From Ruminococcus sp. (lineage in GTDB: Bacteria > Bacillota_A > Clostridia > Oscillospirales > Ruminococcaceae), in contig JAFOMV010000141.1 of NCBI GenBank assembly GCA_017418765.1, positions 1 to 9,777 on the forward strand: DNA of 9,777 nucleotides. The letters are read 5' to 3'. The notes under the pieces are model-generated. The model saw nothing but the letters and a program-made list of their open reading frames with translations, was not told the DNA's origin and searched no databases. Below are positions 7,596 through 9,777 of the stretch, piece after piece; positions within the stretch are counted from its first letter, which is position 1, and each line of letters starts with the position of its first letter. The position numbers and the translations under genes are program-made.

Positions 7596-7979
7596 TTAAT
7601 CAATTGTCTTATATGGTGTATTCTCGTCTTGTTTTCTTGAACGGTGTCTGCTGCAGAAACCGATAAGCTCTCCTTTTGTGTTTCTGAGCGCACACATGTA
7701 AATATCAGTGTTATCACGTTTATCTCTTACAGCAAGTATACGGTTGTGGGCGGTATCCTCCTTAAACCATTCTACGACCATATCCACCTTGCTTTGTGCT
7801 TCTTCATCCATAAACACATTAAGTGAACGTCCGATCATTTCTTCTCCGCCGTATCTTTCATATCGTTTAAGTGCTTCATAATTGATATATCTTATTTTAT
7901 AGTCCATATCACAGATAACGAGTGGAAACTCCTCGGTATCTGCATAGCTTTTCAGCAGCTGGATGTCAGTATTCTCCAT
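7596..7979 (-). CDS. Single PAS-domain protein, first of a tandem pair
   Basis: Taken from the ATG at 7979, the protein has 127 residues starting MENTDIQLLKSYADTEEFP. A single PAS fold spans about residues 18-112, with VICDMDYKIRYINYEALKRY, GRSLNVFMDEE and a final GELIGFCSRH strand. The C-terminal tail is basic, then polar. AAGGAG lies 5 bases before this ATG. An in-frame ATG at 8012 adds 11 residues with no usable site. The gene starts 78 bases after the queA stop codon and precedes its paralogue by 11 bases. The two aligned proteins differ mostly in surface positions, and each keeps the EWFKED segment, suggesting ancient rather than very recent duplication. Output domains are absent, so it might act through protein contacts, possibly as a heterodimer with its neighbour. 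Confidence 0.82.
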   Translation of the reverse strand: MENTDIQLLKSYADTEEFPLVICDMDYKIRYINYEALKRYERYGGEEMIGRSLNVFMDEEAQSKVDMVVEWFKEDTAHNRILAVRDKRDNTDIYMCALRNTKGELIGFCSRHRSRKQDENTPYKTID

Positions 7980-7984
7980 TTTTT

Positions 7985-7990
7985 CTCCTT
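7985..7990 (-). promoter_or_regulatory. Ribosome binding site that fixes the start of the first PAS protein
   Basis: AAGGAG 5 bases before the ATG at 7979 supports this start over the in-frame ATG at 8012, which has no purine-rich site in front of it. The 78 bases between queA and this ATG contain a weak 7-base hairpin (ACTGTCA/TGGCAGT) without a directly adjacent T tract, so read-through from queA is likely. Confidence 0.7.
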
Positions 7991-8057
7991 CATTAAAAAC
8001 AGTCACTGCCATTTTGACAGTTTAAGCAATGTATCTTTCTCTTTTTCTATAATATCG

Positions 8058-9089
8058 TCAAAGTATGCACATACTGTCACCGAAGCTGAAGAATCGGTAT
8101 TTTTCCTCAACGGCGGTCTTGTATGCGTTCATAGTATTCTCGTATCCCATGAAAGCTGACACCAGCATTATGAGTGTGCTTTCGGGGAGATGGAAATTAG
8201 TGATAAGGCCGTCTATACACTTGAATTCATAGGACGGATAGATGAATATGTCTGTATATCCTTCATGTTCGGAAATATCTCCGTAAAAGCTTGCGACACT
8301 TTCGAGAGTACGGCAGGTAGTCGTACCAACAGCTATAACTCTGCCGCCTTTAGTCTTTGTCTCGTTGATAAGGTCAGCAGTTTCCTGTGGCAGATGATAG
8401 TGTTCGCTGTGCATTTTGTGGTCAAGGACGTTATCCTCCTTGACGGGGCGGAAAGTGCCCAGACCAACGTGCAGGGTAACGAAAGCGGTCTTTATGCCAC
8501 GGGAGCGGAGGTCATCCAGCATTTCGGGAGTGAAATGCAGACCTGCGGTAGGCGCTGCGGCTGAACCCAGTTCACGGGAATAAACCGTCTGATAGCGCTC
8601 CTTGTTTTCCAGCTTTTCCTTTATGTAAGGGGGGAGAGGCATCTGTCCCACATCTTCCAGAGCAGTGAAGAAATTTCCCTCACATTCAAATTTGACTATA
8701 CGGTTGCCATCTTCCTTGACTTTCATGACTTCGGCAACGAGTCTTCCTCCGCCGAAGCTGAATTTAGTGCCGACTTTGGCTTTTTTTCCGGGACGGCAGA
8801 TTATCTCCCACAGCTTATCGCCTTTCTGTTCAAGGAGGAGAAACTCGATAAATGTCTGATTGCCGACTTTTTCACCGTAAAGTCTGGCAGGGATGACACG
8901 TGAATCGTTCATTACCAGCAAGTCACCCTCTCTGAGATGATCGCATAGATTATAGAAGTGGTCATGAGTTATAGCTCCCGTCTGCCGGTCAACGCACATC
9001 ATACGTGATGCGTTTCTCGGCTCAACCGGATGCTGAGCGATCAGCTCCTCAGGAAGATCATAGTAAAAATCAGACTTTAATAATTCCAT
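8058..9089 (-). CDS. queA: S-adenosylmethionine:tRNA ribosyltransferase-isomerase
   Basis: QueA transfers the ribosyl group of S-adenosylmethionine to preQ1 in tRNA, forming epoxyqueuosine, the step after Tgt. The 343-residue protein is full length and carries the family landmarks in order: [20 protein letters not shown] at 11-30, [10 protein letters not shown] at 61-70, [14 protein letters not shown] at 178-191, [12 protein letters not shown] at 205-216, [11 protein letters not shown] at 254-264, [20 protein letters not shown] at 296-315, and RFFSFGDSM near the C terminus. The ATG at 9089 has GGAG 7 bases upstream, directly abutting the stop codon of the alkylation repair gene (9101-9103). 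These two genes are therefore probably co-transcribed and translationally coupled. No terminator separates it clearly from the PAS pair. Confidence 0.97.
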   Translation of the reverse strand: MELLKSDFYYDLPEELIAQHPVEPRNASRMMCVDRQTGAITHDHFYNLCDHLREGDLLVMNDSRVIPARLYGEKVGNQTFIEFLLLEQKGDKLWEIICRPGKKAKVGTKFSFGGGRLVAEVMKVKEDGNRIVKFECEGNFFTALEDVGQMPLPPYIKEKLENKERYQTVYSRELGSAAAPTAGLHFTPEMLDDLRSRGIKTAFVTLHVGLGTFRPVKEDNVLDHKMHSEHYHLPQETADLINETKTKGGRVIAVGTTTCRTLESVASFYGDISEHEGYTDIFIYPSYEFKCIDGLITNFHLPESTLIMLVSAFMGYENTMNAYKTAVEEKYRFFSFGDSMCIL

Positions 9090-9100
9090 TTATATGCTCC

Positions 9101-9777
9101 TTATACTTTAAGTGTGCGCAGGTACTGCTTGTGCTCATCTGTTACGCGGAAGCTTTCGCAGGCTTTTTGTATCGCCTTGTTGTGAGTCCATTTGTCGAGA
9201 CGATTCTGATCTATGTAAGGCAGTATCACATCGTAATTCTTTACAAGTGCCTCAGCAAAGTACCACGCACGCATCATATTTATGTAATACTCATCTGAAC
9301 TTACCGCTGTAACTCTGTCAGCATATTCAGTGAGGAAGTTTTCGCCGAGAAAATGTTTCATAAGTACGCCTATTGCAAATCTTACCGTATAGGTGTGGTC
9401 AGAGCCGAGCCATTTATCCGCAGTAGGAATAAGCTCACTGCGGTGCTTTGCGAATATTTTCGGGCAAAGCTGGTCACAGGTCGCCCAGTTGTCAACATAC
9501 GGCAGGAATTCCTCCAGCAGAGCCATACAGCGCTGAAAGTCCTTTTCCTCCGATATGATAAAAGCATGGAGCTGGTCCTCTTCAAAGTATCTGTGCGGCA
9601 GTGAAGCGAGAAACTCAGCGGTATCGCTCCTTTTGTGCAGCTCTTTTGCAAGCTTTTTCAGCTCGGGAGTTTTCACGCCGATGAAGTGGTCAGTGCTGTG
9701 AGTGGGAACGAGTTTTTGCATAAATACAGCATACTTCTGATTTTTCATTTCAAGAAGAGCCGCTTCTATATCGGTGA
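9101..9777 (-). CDS. AlkD-like DNA alkylation repair protein, 5' end outside the window
   Basis: The protein belongs to the HEAT-like-repeat DNA glycosylase family that removes bulky or cationic alkylated bases such as 3-methyladenine and 7-methylguanine without base flipping. The reading frame stays open to the right edge, and the nine codons before the internal ATG at 9748 (TDIEAALLE) look like family sequence. No ribosome binding site precedes that ATG, so the true start is probably beyond 9777. Counting from that ATG, residues 22-29 (FIGVKTPE) are the usual N-terminal landmark. Trp88 and Asp92 in DNWATCD, Arg123 in TVRFAIG and Trp162 in RAWYFAEAL correspond in spacing to the four key residues of Bacillus cereus AlkD. 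DKWTHNKAIQKACES (185-199) is the typical C-terminal motif. Catalytic residues are intact. It ends 11 bases before queA. Confidence 0.9.
   Translation of the reverse strand, partial: TDIEAALLEMKNQKYAVFMQKLVPTHSTDHFIGVKTPELKKLAKELHKRSDTAEFLASLPHRYFEEDQLHAFIISEEKDFQRCMALLEEFLPYVDNWATCDQLCPKIFAKHRSELIPTADKWLGSDHTYTVRFAIGVLMKHFLGENFLTEYADRVTAVSSDEYYINMMRAWYFAEALVKNYDVILPYIDQNRLDKWTHNKAIQKACESFRVTDEHKQYLRTLKV

Noticed and set aside
7980..8012. ATG start adding 11 residues to the first PAS protein
   Set aside because: No purine-rich site precedes it, and the inner ATG at 7979 has a clear AAGGAG.
7998..8020. Possible terminator between queA and the PAS pair
   Set aside because: The 7-base hairpin has a G-U pair and a 3-base loop, and the T run comes only after several other bases. 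It is too weak to call.
9746..9748. ATG at 9748 as the true start of the AlkD-like gene
   Set aside because: There is no ribosome binding site, and the family-like frame continues to the window edge, so the gene is treated as partial.

Overview
The window reads as chromosomal DNA of a low-to-mid GC Gram-positive anaerobe of the class Clostridia. The best guess is a Ruminococcus-like member of the Oscillospiraceae, inferred from the protein families, a SleC-like wall enzyme, strong AGGAGG ribosome binding sites and a Thr/Ser-rich surface protein beside a sigma factor. Every supported gene lies on the minus strand, so transcription runs from right to left. No tRNA, rRNA, CRISPR array, insertion sequence or phage gene is visible, and no stretch over 300 bases lacks a gene.

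Layout in order of transcription (right to left). (1) 9777-5313 looks like one long transcription unit: an AlkD-like DNA alkylation repair protein (5' end outside the window), queA, two tandem single-PAS-domain proteins, tgt and a Gph-like HAD phosphatase. It ends in an intrinsic terminator that overlaps the phosphatase stop codon. QueA and Tgt both act in queuosine modification of tRNA. The PAS pair between them is the unexpected part. (2) 5220-2581 is a tightly coupled three-gene cell-wall cassette: an acidic protein with a carboxypeptidase-regulatory-like beta-sandwich, a SpoIID-type enzyme with three peptidoglycan-binding domains, and a small protein with two such domains. It has its own extended -10 promoter and ends in an intrinsic terminator. 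Together the first two proteins resemble the pro-region and the catalytic region of the clostridial cortex-lytic enzyme SleC, split into two polypeptides. None has a recognisable signal peptide. (3) 2384-743 is a sigma-70-family (ECF-type) factor followed, with a 14-base overlap, by a one-pass membrane protein with a long Thr/Ser-rich outer stalk and a small C-terminal domain. This looks like a sigma factor with its membrane-bound partner. It has a consensus promoter, possibly a second one, and a strong terminator. (4) 608-1 is the N-terminal 202 codons of phosphate acetyltransferase (pta), behind a near-perfect extended -10 promoter.

Most genes are ordinary. The parts worth a second look are the split SleC-like cassette, the sigma factor/Thr-Ser-rich sensor pair, and the PAS pair inside the queuosine operon. 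None is clearly a new system from sequence alone.
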